Of a DNA stretch of 45,787 nt, positions 7,728 through 17,408 are shown one piece after another. The notes beneath the pieces were generated by a model that did not search any database, was not told the origin of the DNA, and saw nothing but the letters and a program-made list of their open reading frames with translations. A program made the translations under genes and the position numbers. Numbering within the stretch: the stretch's first letter is position 1; the number at the start of each line of letters is the position of its first letter. Source of the DNA: an uncultured Opitutaceae bacterium (GTDB lineage: Bacteria > Verrucomicrobiota > Verrucomicrobiia > Opitutales > Opitutaceae); assembly GCA_903890485.1 (NCBI GenBank), contig CAITBM010000118.1:1-45787 (forward strand). Direction: 5' to 3'.

Positions 7728-10700
7728 ATGAAATTCACAGACCTCTTCATCAAGCGCCCGGTCCTGGCGCTCGTGGTCAACCTGGTGATCCTGATCGCGG
7801 GATTCCAGGCCTACCGCACGCTCAACGTCCGCCAGTACCCGAAGAGCGAGAACGCCACGGTGACGGTCACCACGATCTACGTGGGGGCCCCCGCCGAACT
7901 CGTGAGGGGCTTCATCACGACGCCCCTCGAGCGCTCGATCGCTGCCGCCGACGGGATCGACTACCTCTCCTCGACCAGCGTCCAGGGCATCTCGACCATT
8001 TCGGCGCGCCTGAAGCTCAACTACGACCCGATCAAGGCCCTCTCGGAGATCAGCTCCAAGGTGGACCAGGTCCGCAACAACCTGCCCGTCGAGGCCCAGG
8101 TCCCGTCGATCAACGTGCAGTCGGCCGACTCCCAGTTCGCCTCCTGCTACATCAGCTTCAGCTCGGAGAACATGCGCCAGAACGAGATCACCGATTACAT
8201 CGTGCGCGTCGTCCAGCCGCGGCTCTCGGCGATCCCGGGCGTGCAGCGCGCCGACATCCTCGGGGCGCGCTCCTTTGCGATGCGCATCTGGCTTAGGCCC
8301 GACCGCATGGCGGCCTTCAACGTGAGCCCGTCCCAGGTGAATGCCGCTCTCGCGGCGAACAACCACCTGAGCGCGCTCGGCAACACCAAGGGCAACCTGA
8401 TCCAGGTGGCGCTCACCGCCAACACCGACCTGCGCTCGGTCGAGGAGTTCAAGAACCTGGTGATCCGCCAGCAGAATAATGCGATCGTGCGCGTGCGAGA
8501 CGTGGCCGATGTCGAGCTTGGCGCCGAGGACTACGACACGGCGACCCGGTTCTCCGGAGTGACGGCCGTCGGCATGGGCATCTTCGTCCTGCCCAACTCC
8601 AATTCGCTCGATGTCATCCGCCTGGTGCGGACCGAGGTCGAGTCCATCAAGAAGGACGTGCCCGGCGGCATCAAGGTCCAGATCCCCTACGACGCCACCG
8701 CCTACATCAACGACGCGATCCACGAGGTGTTCCACACGCTCGGGGACACGCTCCTCATTGTCGTGATCGTGATCTTCCTCTTCCTGGGGTCGGTCAGGTC
8801 CGTCCTGATTCCGATCGTCGCGATCCCGCTTTCCCTGATCGGCGCCGTGTTCCTGATGCAGGTGTTCGGCTTCACGATCAACCTGCTTACGCTCCTTGCG
8901 GTCGTGCTCTCCGTCGGTCTCGTGGTCGACGACGCGATCGTCGTCGTGGAGAACGTGGAGCGGCACCTGGCCGAGGGCCTCTCGCCGCTCCAGGCCGCGC
9001 TCCAGGGCGCCCGCGAACTGGTGGGGCCGATCATCGCGATGACGGTCACCCTGGCCGCGGTCTATGCCCCCATCGGGCTCCAGGGCGGCCTCACGGGGTC
9101 CCTCTTCCGCGAGTTTGCCTTCACGCTCGCCGGAGCCGTCACTATCTCCGGATTGGTGGCGCTCACCCTCTCTCCCATGATGTGCGCCAACCTGCTGCGC
9201 GCGGGCGACGAGGAGAAGGGCTTTGCGCGCATCGTCACCCACACCTTTGAGCGGATCCGCAAGGGCTATTCCGGGATCCTCGAGTTCACCCTGGGTCACC
9301 GGGGCGCGATCTACACGATCTGGGTGGTGATCAGCGTGATCGGCATCCTGATGATCCGCCAGGCCCCCGCCGAGCTGGCGCCGGCCGAGGACCAGAGCAT
9401 CATCTTTGGCATCGGGACCACTGCGGCCAACGCCACTCTGGACCAGAACATGGCCTACTCCGATCCCGTCGAGAAGGCGTTCTTCTCCGACAAGGACACG
9501 GAGTTCGTCTTCCAGATCACCCGGCCCGACCAGGCGATCGCGGGCCTGGTGGCGAAACCCTGGGGCACGAGGAAGCGCCCGATCAAGACGATCCTCGCCG
9601 AGGTCCAGCCCAAGGTGTCCGTTATCCCGGGCGTCCAGCTTCAGCTCGTGCAGCCCCCGGCACTGCCCGGCGGCGGGACCTTCCCGATCGAGGTTGTGCT
9701 CACCTCGACCGCCGATCCGCAGGAGATCCTCTCCTTCGCGCGGCAGTTGGCCGACAAGGCGATGGAGACCAAGCGCTTTTACTTCCCGCCGCTCCTCGAC
9801 ATGAAGTTCGACGCCTCCCAGGCCGAGGTCGTCCTTGACCGCGACAAGGTCGCCGCGCTCGGGCTCAACCTCCAGCAGGTCGGCAACGACTTGTCCGCCG
9901 CCATGGGCGGCAACTACGTCAACTGGTTCAACATCTCGGGCCGCAGCTACAAGGTGATCCCGCAGCTCAGGCGCGAGGACCGCCTCAATCCGGACCAGCT
10001 CAACAAGATCTACGTGACCGGCCCGAACGGGGCCCTGGTTCCGCTCAGCACGATCGCCACGATCAAGAACACGACGATCCCCAGGTCGCTCAACCGGTTC
10101 CAGCAGCTCAACTCGGTCACGATCAGCGGCGTCGCGGGAATGCCGCTCGACGACGCCCTGAAGGTCTTCGAGACCGAGGGGGCGAAGATCCTGCCGCCGG
10201 GCTACCGGATCGACTACACCGGCGAGTCGCGCCAGCTCAGGAAGGAGGGCGGAAACGCCCAGTTCTGGACCACCATGGGGCTGGCCGTGGCGCTCATCTT
10301 CCTAGTCCTCGCGGCGCAGTTCAACAGCTTCCGCGACCCCTTGGTGATCCTCGGGGGCTCGGTGCCGATGGCGATCTTCGGCTCGGCGATCTTCATGTTC
10401 CTGAAGTTCCCGAACCCGAACATGCACTTCTTCACGGACGGATGGACCACGACCTTCAACATCTACTCCCAAGTGGGCCTGGTGACCTTGGTCGGCCTGA
10501 TCGCAAAGAACGGCATCCTGATCGTCGAGTTCGCCAACAAGCTCCAGCTCCAGGGTAAGTCGAAGCTGGAAGCCGTGCACGACGCGGCGCTCACGCGCCT
10601 CAGGCCGATCCTGATGACCAGCGTGGCCACCGTGGCCGGGCACTTCCCCCTGACGCTCGTCTCCGGTGCCGGCGCCGCCGCGCGTAACTCGATCGGCCTG

Positions 10701-10853
10701 GTCCTGGTTGGCGGCATGTCCATCGGCACCTTCTTCACCCTGATCGTGATGCCCTCCATCTACATCCTCATCGCGAAGGACCACTCCAAGGACCGCGCGA
10801 AGGAAGCCGTCGAAACGGCCGCCGAGGGCACCCTGAAACCTGCGCACGCATGA
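7728..10853 (+). CDS. RND multidrug efflux pump (AcrB/MexI-like)
   Basis: Inner-membrane RND transporter, 1041 residues, the normal size of the HAE1 group. It starts with the usual FIKRPVLALVVNLVIL first membrane helix. The proton-relay residues are present: the Asp pair in SVGLVVDDAIVVVEN (TM4, near residue 400) and the Lys in VGLIAKNGILIVEF (TM10, near 925). Two large periplasmic loops follow TM1 and TM7. It should form a trimer that exports hydrophobic or cationic compounds in exchange for protons. Its last four bases (ATGA) contain the start codon of the tolC-like gene, so translation is coupled. Confidence 0.95.
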   Translation: MKFTDLFIKRPVLALVVNLVILIAGFQAYRTLNVRQYPKSENATVTVTTIYVGAPAELVRGFITTPLERSIAAADGIDYLSSTSVQGISTISARLKLNYDPIKALSEISSKVDQVRNNLPVEAQVPSINVQSADSQFASCYISFSSENMRQNEITDYIVRVVQPRLSAIPGVQRADILGARSFAMRIWLRPDRMAAFNVSPSQVNAALAANNHLSALGNTKGNLIQVALTANTDLRSVEEFKNLVIRQQNNAIVRVRDVADVELGAEDYDTATRFSGVTAVGMGIFVLPNSNSLDVIRLVRTEVESIKKDVPGGIKVQIPYDATAYINDAIHEVFHTLGDTLLIVVIVIFLFLGSVRSVLIPIVAIPLSLIGAVFLMQVFGFTINLLTLLAVVLSVGLVVDDAIVVVENVERHLAEGLSPLQAALQGARELVGPIIAMTVTLAAVYAPIGLQGGLTGSLFREFAFTLAGAVTISGLVALTLSPMMCANLLRAGDEEKGFARIVTHTFERIRKGYSGILEFTLGHRGAIYTIWVVISVIGILMIRQAPAELAPAEDQSIIFGIGTTAANATLDQNMAYSDPVEKAFFSDKDTEFVFQITRPDQAIAGLVAKPWGTRKRPIKTILAEVQPKVSVIPGVQLQLVQPPALPGGGTFPIEVVLTSTADPQEILSFARQLADKAMETKRFYFPPLLDMKFDASQAEVVLDRDKVAALGLNLQQVGNDLSAAMGGNYVNWFNISGRSYKVIPQLRREDRLNPDQLNKIYVTGPNGALVPLSTIATIKNTTIPRSLNRFQQLNSVTISGVAGMPLDDALKVFETEGAKILPPGYRIDYTGESRQLRKEGGNAQFWTTMGLAVALIFLVLAAQFNSFRDPLVILGGSVPMAIFGSAIFMFLKFPNPNMHFFTDGWTTTFNIYSQVGLVTLVGLIAKNGILIVEFANKLQLQGKSKLEAVHDAALTRLRPILMTSVATVAGHFPLTLVSGAGAAARNSIGLVLVGGMSIGTFFTLIVMPSIYILIAKDHSKDRAKEAVETAAEGTLKPAHA

Positions 10854-12178
10854 AAATCCGCATCCTGGCTATCACCGCACTCGCACTCGCCCTGTGCCCG
10901 GCATGGGGCCTCCTGGCCGCCGATGCGGGCCCTTCGGAGCTCCCGTCGCCCCTCGATCTGGGAGGGGCGATCGGCTACGCGCTCGACCACAACTACGCCA
11001 TCCTGCAGGCGCGCGAAGCGGTACGCCAGCAGGAGGGGGTCATCGTGCAGGTGAGCAGCCAGCGGATCCCCAACGTGAACGCCCAGGGCCAGGTCGAGCG
11101 CAACGCCGCGGCGATCTCGCAGGTCTACCCGGCCTCGAACGAGCTCTGGAGCCTCCAGGTGAAGGCCACGCAGACGCTCTTCGCCGGAGGGGGCGTTCAG
11201 TCGTCCGTCAAGGGGGCGAAGCTCACCCGCGACGCCGCGGTGTTCGACCTGCAGACGGCCATCAACGCCGCGCTTCTCGACGTCCGCGTGAAGTTCTACA
11301 ACGTGGTCCTCGACCGCGAGAAGATCCGCGTGGAGGAGGAGAACGTGCGCCTCTACGAGCACCAGCTCGAGGACACCAAGAACCAGTTCGAGGCCGGGAC
11401 GGTCTCCAACTTCGAGGTGCTCCGCGCCAAGGTGTACCTGGCCAACGCGCAGCCGAACCTGATCATCGCCCGCAACAGCTACCGCATCGCGATCGAGCAG
11501 CTCCGCCAGGCCCTGGGGACCCCCTCGGGCGCGGCCTTCCCGGAGGTCACCGGCGACCTGAACTTTGAGACCGTGAGCTACGATCCCGTGTCGGCGATCA
11601 CCTCGGCCCACGCGCACCGCCCCGAGCTCCAGAAGCTCGAGAAGCTCGAGTCGGCGGGCACGGAGTCGGTGACCACGGCCCGGTCGTCCTACTACCCGAA
11701 CCTGCAGGCCTTCGGCGCCTACCAGTGGGACGGCTACAGCTACGTGAACTCGGCCCTCGGCAACGCCAACTTCAACGGCTGGACCCTCGGCCTTCAGTCG
11801 AGCTGGGCCATCTTCGACGGACGGGCCACAGCGGGCAAGGTGAGGCAGGCCAAGTCGATCCTCGAGCAGACGAAGATCGCCAAGGCGAGCGAGGAGCTCG
11901 AGGTCGACGTCGAGGTGCGCCAGACGCTCTCCTCCCTGCAGGAGGCCGGGGAGCTGGTGAACGCATCCCGCCAGACGATCGACCAGGCGGCCGAGGCGCT
12001 CCGCTTGGCCGAGGCCAAGCTGCACGCCGGCTCCGCCACGCAGTTGGACGTCCTCACCTCCCAGGTGGCGCTCACCCAGGCGAAGACCGACCAGCTCACG
12101 GCCAACTACAACTATCTGGTGGCGCTTGCCAATGTCCGCAAGGCCATCGGCCTGAGCGACGCGCTAGTCAGGCCCTGA
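10850..12178 (+). CDS. TolC-like outer membrane efflux protein
   Basis: Outer-membrane channel of the TolC/OprM family, 442 residues, with a signal peptide ending near AAD at residue 25. Two OEP repeats are visible, each with a long helical segment: one around LDVRVKFYNVVLDREKIRVEEENV and GTVSNFEVLRAKV, the second around VEVRQTLSSLQEAGE and AGSATQLDVLTSQVALTQAK. The residue pattern (x)G(S/T)xxxx(D/E)VLxAxVxLxxA is typical of the alpha-barrel. No lipobox is seen, so it is TolC-like rather than OprM-like in anchoring. It completes the tripartite pump with the two upstream genes, overlapping the pump gene by four bases. Confidence 0.93.
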   Translation: MKIRILAITALALALCPAWGLLAADAGPSELPSPLDLGGAIGYALDHNYAILQAREAVRQQEGVIVQVSSQRIPNVNAQGQVERNAAAISQVYPASNELWSLQVKATQTLFAGGGVQSSVKGAKLTRDAAVFDLQTAINAALLDVRVKFYNVVLDREKIRVEEENVRLYEHQLEDTKNQFEAGTVSNFEVLRAKVYLANAQPNLIIARNSYRIAIEQLRQALGTPSGAAFPEVTGDLNFETVSYDPVSAITSAHAHRPELQKLEKLESAGTESVTTARSSYYPNLQAFGAYQWDGYSYVNSALGNANFNGWTLGLQSSWAIFDGRATAGKVRQAKSILEQTKIAKASEELEVDVEVRQTLSSLQEAGELVNASRQTIDQAAEALRLAEAKLHAGSATQLDVLTSQVALTQAKTDQLTANYNYLVALANVRKAIGLSDALVRP

Positions 12179-12236
12179 AGGAGCTCCCGCGGGGACCGCG
12201 CGGGCGGGCCCCAAGGGGGCCTGTTCCCCTTAACCG

Positions 12237-15167
12237 ATGAGAGCCAAGCCGACCCTTATCGCCCTGGCCGTCCTGGCCGGGGTGGTCGCGATTGCCTTGG
12301 CGGGCGCCCTGAGCCCCTCGGTGCAGACGCGCGCCGCCCGCTGGGCGCTCTCCTCGCCCAGCTGGAAGGGGACCTCGATAGACCGGCTCACGTGCGGCTT
12401 GAAGTCGCAGGCCGTCGACGGCCTGCGGGTGGAGCGCCGGGGCATGGTGCTCCTGGCCCCGAGGATTGAGGCTGACCTGGAGCTCGTGCCCGCGGCGCTC
12501 GGCCGGGGCTACCACTTCAACCGCCTGGTCGCGCACGGCTGGACGCTGGATCTCTCGGATGGGGCGGGCACCGTGCCGGCACCCGCGGAGGCTGCCGGGG
12601 GCCTGCCTGCCCGCGCCCTGGGAGGCGCCCTCGCGGCATTTGACCTACAGGGCAACCTTGCCCTCACGGGGGTCGACTTGGAGGGCGACGTGCTCTTTCC
12701 CGACGAGAACGGCCGCCGGGGCGGGAAGGTGCATGTGTTGGTGACCGGCGGCGGCCTCTCCCCGGGCGGGAGCGGGCGGTTCGTGTGCACGGCCGCCGCG
12801 TCCCTGGACGACACCTCGGCGCCCGTCTCGCGGGTCTCTGTGAGCGCGACCCTGACCGCCGCGGCGGACCTCCACGGGGTCCTCACCCGGGCGGACCTGA
12901 AGGCCGACCTCCTGGCGAGCGGGCAGGGGGTTCCCGCCGGCATCGGCCTGTCGGTCGCCGCCTCCGCGGCGCATGACGCCGGGAAGAACGCCTATAGCCT
13001 GTCGCTCACCCGCGGCAGCGAGGCCATCGCCCAGGTCGACGCCCTGCATCCCGACGGCTCGGCCACGCTCTCGGGCACCTGGCGCCTTAACTTGAAGGAC
13101 TCGGACCTCACGCCCTTTGCGCTTGGGCGGAGCCTGCCGGTGTTCTATGTGGCGGGCAGCGGGAGCGTCGAGGTCGACACCTCGAGCGGCGACGCGCATG
13201 CCGCAGGCAAGCTCCAGGCGACGGCAAACCGGCTGGGCGTCCTCGGCAAGGACCTTTCGGCCCTGGGGCGGATCACGCTTTCGGCCGACTTCGACGTGGC
13301 GCGCCTCGGGGACTCGCTCCGGGTGGCCCGCCTCGACACGAGCCTGGGCGGCGCCTCCCAGGTCGCCTCGGTCCGCGCGCTCCAGTCCTTTGAGTTCAAC
13401 ACCACGACGGGCGAGCTCCGCGTGGCGGTCCCGTCAGGGGACCTGGTCGGAATTTCCATCACGGAGCTCCCGCTCGCCTGGTTCAGGGCGGCCCTCCGGG
13501 GGACGGCGGTTGAGGGCGGGGGCGTCAGCGGGGAATTCGTCATGAGGGCCGAGGACGGACGCCTGGCGCTTAGGACCAAGGCGCCGCTCACGGCCTCCGG
13601 GGTCACGGTGTCGCGCGGCAAGAAAGTCATCGCCGACGGGCTGGGGATCTCGGCGTTTGTCCTGGCCGACTACGCCGCCCAGGGCTGGCAGGTCCAGCTC
13701 GCCCCACTCTCGGTGCGCAGCGACGGCCTGAAGCTCCTTTCCCTTGAGGTGCGCTTTGGCAGGCTGGCCGGATCCGGCAGGGCCATCAAGGCCGCGGGCT
13801 CATGGAGCGCATCCCTGCCCGCCCTCCTGGCCGAGCCGGCTGCCTCGGGGCTCGTCCGCCTCTCGGCCGGCGAGGCGAGTGGCAGCTTCGAGGCGAACCT
13901 CGATCAGACCAGCGAAGTTCGGCTGAAGCTCCAGATTAGGGACATGCTCCTTGCAACGGACCCGGGAGTCCGCCTTCCCGAGGTCGAGTCCGAGATCCGG
14001 GCGGACTTTGAACCGGGTGGGCGCACCTCCTTCAGCGTCCCCCTGAGGCTCGACTACGGCGCGCGCGCGGCCGAGATCGCGCTCAAGGGCTCGGTCTCCT
14101 CGGACGCCGCCGGCCCGGTCCTGGACGCCACGCTCGAGGGAAGCCAGGTGACGGCGGAGGAGATTGGCGCCCTCCTTCACCTTTCCCGCGGGGGAGATCC
14201 CCCGGAGGGCCCGCCCAGCTCGGCCCCCGTCCCTCGGCGCCCCTTCTGGCCGGAGATCCGGGGGACTTTAGCCCTTCGCTTTGAAGGGGTCACCTTCCCC
14301 AAGCTGGGGCTCGGCGACCTGCGCGGAACGCTGCGGATGGACCCCACGGCCCTCGCGATCGAGTCCGGGACGGCAACGCTGTCCTCCGGGGGGACAGCCC
14401 GGCTTGACGGCCGCCTCGTGTTTGAGCCGGCGGAGACCCGCCCGCTCTCGTTCACGGCCAATCTCGCTCTGGCCTCGCTCGATTCCGGCGCGCTCTTTCG
14501 CTCGATCGATCCCTCGAGGCCCCCCTTGGTCGACGGCCGGTTCGACTGCGAGGGGCAGGTCGGCGGCCGGGGGACCTCCCCCAAGGACCTCCTGGAGGCC
14601 GTCCAGGGCGACGTGAAGCTCGTCAGCAAGCTCGGCACCTTCCGCGCGCTCCACGCCGACGCGATCGACCAGATCCGCCAGGCCCCGTCGAAGCTGGTGG
14701 GCGCGATCGACACGGTCTCCTCCCTCTTCGGCAAGAAGGTGGACAAGCTCGGCCAGGCGCTCGTCGAGTCGGCCAACGCCGTGTCGGAGATCCACTACGA
14801 CCAGCTCGAGCTCTCCGCACACCGCGGCGAGGACCTGGACGTGAAGCTGACGGCCATCAACCTGATCTCCCCTGAGGTGAGGATCACCGGCTCTGGCTTT
14901 CTCGCGCACGCCGCCGGAGTCTCCCTCCAGGACCAGCCGCTCTCGGTGGACCTGGACCTGGCCGTCCGCGGCAACCTCGGGAAATTCATGGATGTCGTGG
15001 GCCTGGTGTCGGACGACCGGGACTCCCTCGGCTACTCCAAGCTCGTCCAGCCGGTCCACCTTGGCGGGACCCTTCGGGCGGTCGACCCGGGCCAGTGGAA
15101 GGACATGCTGATCCAGGCGTCCCTCAAAAAGGGGGGCGGTTTGTTTGACAAGTTGTTGGGTAGGTGA
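12237..15167 (+). CDS. Large AsmA-like membrane-anchored protein
   Basis: A 976-residue protein with one N-terminal membrane segment (about residues 5-25) and then an almost uninterrupted series of beta-strand-rich repeats of low complexity, as in AsmA/TamB/YhdP proteins. The early part (SSPSWKGTSIDRLTCGLKSQ, then an LRVERRGMVLLAPRIEADL strand pair) and the late part (TSPKDLLEAVQGDVKLVSKL) resemble AsmA family N- and C-terminal regions. Such proteins form hydrophobic grooves that span the periplasm and carry phospholipids. The assignment rests on architecture and a few motifs, not on a full match. It follows the tolC-like gene by 58 bases and precedes an Aas-like lipid enzyme by 12 bases, a context that supports a lipid-trafficking role. 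Confidence 0.55.
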   Translation: MRAKPTLIALAVLAGVVAIALAGALSPSVQTRAARWALSSPSWKGTSIDRLTCGLKSQAVDGLRVERRGMVLLAPRIEADLELVPAALGRGYHFNRLVAHGWTLDLSDGAGTVPAPAEAAGGLPARALGGALAAFDLQGNLALTGVDLEGDVLFPDENGRRGGKVHVLVTGGGLSPGGSGRFVCTAAASLDDTSAPVSRVSVSATLTAAADLHGVLTRADLKADLLASGQGVPAGIGLSVAASAAHDAGKNAYSLSLTRGSEAIAQVDALHPDGSATLSGTWRLNLKDSDLTPFALGRSLPVFYVAGSGSVEVDTSSGDAHAAGKLQATANRLGVLGKDLSALGRITLSADFDVARLGDSLRVARLDTSLGGASQVASVRALQSFEFNTTTGELRVAVPSGDLVGISITELPLAWFRAALRGTAVEGGGVSGEFVMRAEDGRLALRTKAPLTASGVTVSRGKKVIADGLGISAFVLADYAAQGWQVQLAPLSVRSDGLKLLSLEVRFGRLAGSGRAIKAAGSWSASLPALLAEPAASGLVRLSAGEASGSFEANLDQTSEVRLKLQIRDMLLATDPGVRLPEVESEIRADFEPGGRTSFSVPLRLDYGARAAEIALKGSVSSDAAGPVLDATLEGSQVTAEEIGALLHLSRGGDPPEGPPSSAPVPRRPFWPEIRGTLALRFEGVTFPKLGLGDLRGTLRMDPTALAIESGTATLSSGGTARLDGRLVFEPAETRPLSFTANLALASLDSGALFRSIDPSRPPLVDGRFDCEGQVGGRGTSPKDLLEAVQGDVKLVSKLGTFRALHADAIDQIRQAPSKLVGAIDTVSSLFGKKVDKLGQALVESANAVSEIHYDQLELSAHRGEDLDVKLTAINLISPEVRITGSGFLAHAAGVSLQDQPLSVDLDLAVRGNLGKFMDVVGLVSDDRDSLGYSKLVQPVHLGGTLRAVDPGQWKDMLIQASLKKGGGLFDKLLGR

Positions 15168-15179
15168 CCAGCGTCGCGT

Positions 15180-17405
15180 GTGGTGATCCGAAGGCGCTCC
15201 ACGATGCCGCTCTGGATCGCGGTCCCCGTCGGCCTTCTGGCCCGACTGCTCTACCGCGTGAAGGTGCTTGGCGCGTCCAACCTGCCCGGTTCGGGAGGGG
15301 CCGTCATGGTTTCAAACCACATCTCCTACGTGGACGTTGTGGTCCTCCAATTGGCCTGCCCGAGGCCGATAAGGTTCATGGCCTTCTCGGGGAAGGGCAC
15401 GGGATGGCTCCTCGACTGGATCTTCGATCTGGCGGGTGTGATCCGCATCTCGAGCGACCACCCGTCGAAGTGGCTGCGGGACTCGGTGCGCGCCCTGAAG
15501 AACGGGGAGATCGTGTGCGTGTTCCCTGAGGGGGAGATCTCGAGGACGGGGCAGCTGATGTCGCTCCGCAGGGGATTTGAGCTCATGGCGAGGACGGCGC
15601 GGGTCCCGGTCATCCCGGCCGTGGTCGACGGGCTCTGGGGCTCGGTCTTCAGCTTCTCCCGGAACACCTACCTCTGGAAGTCACCCCGGCTGATGCCGAC
15701 GGCCGTCTGCGTCGCCTTCGGGGAGCCGATCGCCGCCGACCTGGCCGACTGCGTGACGACCCGCAAGGCGCTCATGAACCTGGGGGTCCTCGCGTTCGAG
15801 GAGCGGCCGACCCTCCGGCGCAACCTCGGGTTCGAGGTCATACGAAACCTGGCGAGGAGGCCGGGGACCGTGGCGCTCGTGGACCGGACGGCGGCGCGCC
15901 GCGAGGTGACCGGCGCGCAGCTGATCGCCGCGGCCGGTGTGCTTGCCTGGAGGATCCGAAAGACGGTCCCCGAGAAGCGGGTCGGGATCGTGCTCCCCCC
16001 CGGGGCCGGGGCCGCGATCGCGAACCTGGCGGTCATGTGCGCGGGCAAGGTGCCGGTGAACCTGAATTTCACGGCGGGCGTGGCCTCGGCCAAGTCGAGC
16101 ATCGCCGGGGCGGGCCTGGGGACGGTGATCTCGGCCGACGCCATGCGGGCCAAGCTCCTCGACTTTCCCTGGCCGGAGCGGACCGTGGACCTGCGCGCCG
16201 AGCTGGACGCGGCCGGGGGTAAGCGGGCAATGGCCCTGTTCCTCCTCGCCGCCTGGGTGCTCCCGAACAAGTGGGTGGCCCGCCTGACGGGGGCCTCGCC
16301 GCGGGGGGGGCTCGAGGAGGCGGCGATCCTCTTCACCAGCGGAAGCGCTGGCGCCCCGCGCGGGGTCGTCCTCTCGCACCGCAACCTGCTCGCCAACTGC
16401 CAGCAGATCTCCTCGACCTCGATCCTCCCGAACAACTGGGTGATGCTCGGCTGCCTGCCCGTCTTCCACAGCTTCGGGTTCACGTTCACGCTGTGGTACC
16501 CGCTGCTGATGGGATGCCGCCTGGTGACGACCCCGAGCCCCCTGGACACCCGGGCCCTGATCGATTCGATCCGCGAGGAGGGCGTCACGGTCTTCCTCGG
16601 GGCCCCGACCTTCGTCAGGCCGCTCCTGAAGAAGGCGACCCCGGCCGACCTGCGGACACTCGAGCTCGTGGTGACCGGGGCCGAGAAGCTGACCGACGAC
16701 CTCCGCAGGGGATTTCAGGAGAAATTCCACCTGGAGATCCTCCAGGGCTACGGCCTCACGGAAACCTCGCCCGTCTCGAACATCAATGTGCCGCACCCGC
16801 CTGTGACGACCGCCACCGCCGACGAGCAGATCGGCAAGAAGGTGGGCAGCGTCGGCAGGCTCCTGCCCGGGATGGCCGCCCGGATCGTGCACCCCGACTC
16901 CGGCGAGGAGCTTCCCACGGGAGAGCAGGGGATCCTGCTCCTGAAGGGTCCGAACATCTTCGCCCGCTACCTGGACGAGACCCCGGGCGCGCTCGCCTCG
17001 CACCGGGACGGCTGGTACGTGACCTGGGACCTTGCGCGGATCGACGACGACGGGTTCGTGACCGTCGAGGGAAGGCTTGCCCGGTTTTCGAAGATGGGGG
17101 GCGAGATGGTGCCCCACGTGACGGTGGAGCAGAAGATCGCCGAGCTCTACGGGTACGACCCGGGGGAGGGGCAGGGGATCGTGGTCGTGGGGGTGCCCGA
17201 CGACGTGAAGGGGGAGGCGCTGGTCGTCGTGACGACCCTCGACCTCTCGCCGTCGGAGGTCCGGGAGAAGCTATCCGGCGCCGGGTTCCCGAACCTGTGG
17301 ATCCCGCGCGTGGTGAGGAAGGTGGAGGCGATCCCCGTCCTCGGCACGGGCAAGCTCGACCTGCGCGAGTGCAAGCGGCTCGCCATGAAGCCGGGTGCGA
17401 ACTGA
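15180..17405 (+). CDS. Aas-like fusion: lysophospholipid acyltransferase + acyl-ACP synthetase
   Basis: A 741-residue two-domain enzyme with the layout of E. coli Aas (719 residues). The N-terminal third is a PlsC-type acyltransferase with the catalytic NHISYVD (HxxxxD) and FPEGEIS box. The rest is an AMP-forming acyl-activating enzyme: P-loop FTSGSAGAPRGVVLSHRNLL, the GYGLTETSP segment, GWYVTWDLARIDDDGF, and a C-terminal GTGKLDLRE with the catalytic Lys. Aas reacylates 2-acyl-lysophosphatidylethanolamine using fatty acids activated on ACP. In E. coli its partner is the flippase LplT; none is seen here, but an AsmA-like gene ends 12 bases upstream. The start is a GTG; an ATG at 15204 is an alternative and would begin right at the membrane-proximal helix. 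Confidence 0.88.
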   Translation: MVIRRRSTMPLWIAVPVGLLARLLYRVKVLGASNLPGSGGAVMVSNHISYVDVVVLQLACPRPIRFMAFSGKGTGWLLDWIFDLAGVIRISSDHPSKWLRDSVRALKNGEIVCVFPEGEISRTGQLMSLRRGFELMARTARVPVIPAVVDGLWGSVFSFSRNTYLWKSPRLMPTAVCVAFGEPIAADLADCVTTRKALMNLGVLAFEERPTLRRNLGFEVIRNLARRPGTVALVDRTAARREVTGAQLIAAAGVLAWRIRKTVPEKRVGIVLPPGAGAAIANLAVMCAGKVPVNLNFTAGVASAKSSIAGAGLGTVISADAMRAKLLDFPWPERTVDLRAELDAAGGKRAMALFLLAAWVLPNKWVARLTGASPRGGLEEAAILFTSGSAGAPRGVVLSHRNLLANCQQISSTSILPNNWVMLGCLPVFHSFGFTFTLWYPLLMGCRLVTTPSPLDTRALIDSIREEGVTVFLGAPTFVRPLLKKATPADLRTLELVVTGAEKLTDDLRRGFQEKFHLEILQGYGLTETSPVSNINVPHPPVTTATADEQIGKKVGSVGRLLPGMAARIVHPDSGEELPTGEQGILLLKGPNIFARYLDETPGALASHRDGWYVTWDLARIDDDGFVTVEGRLARFSKMGGEMVPHVTVEQKIAELYGYDPGEGQGIVVVGVPDDVKGEALVVVTTLDLSPSEVREKLSGAGFPNLWIPRVVRKVEAIPVLGTGKLDLRECKRLAMKPGAN

Positions 17406-17408
17406 CCG

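Noticed and set aside
7644-9299. 551-codon open frame opposite the RND pump
   Set aside because: Antisense shadow; the pump residues on the plus strand are unmistakable.
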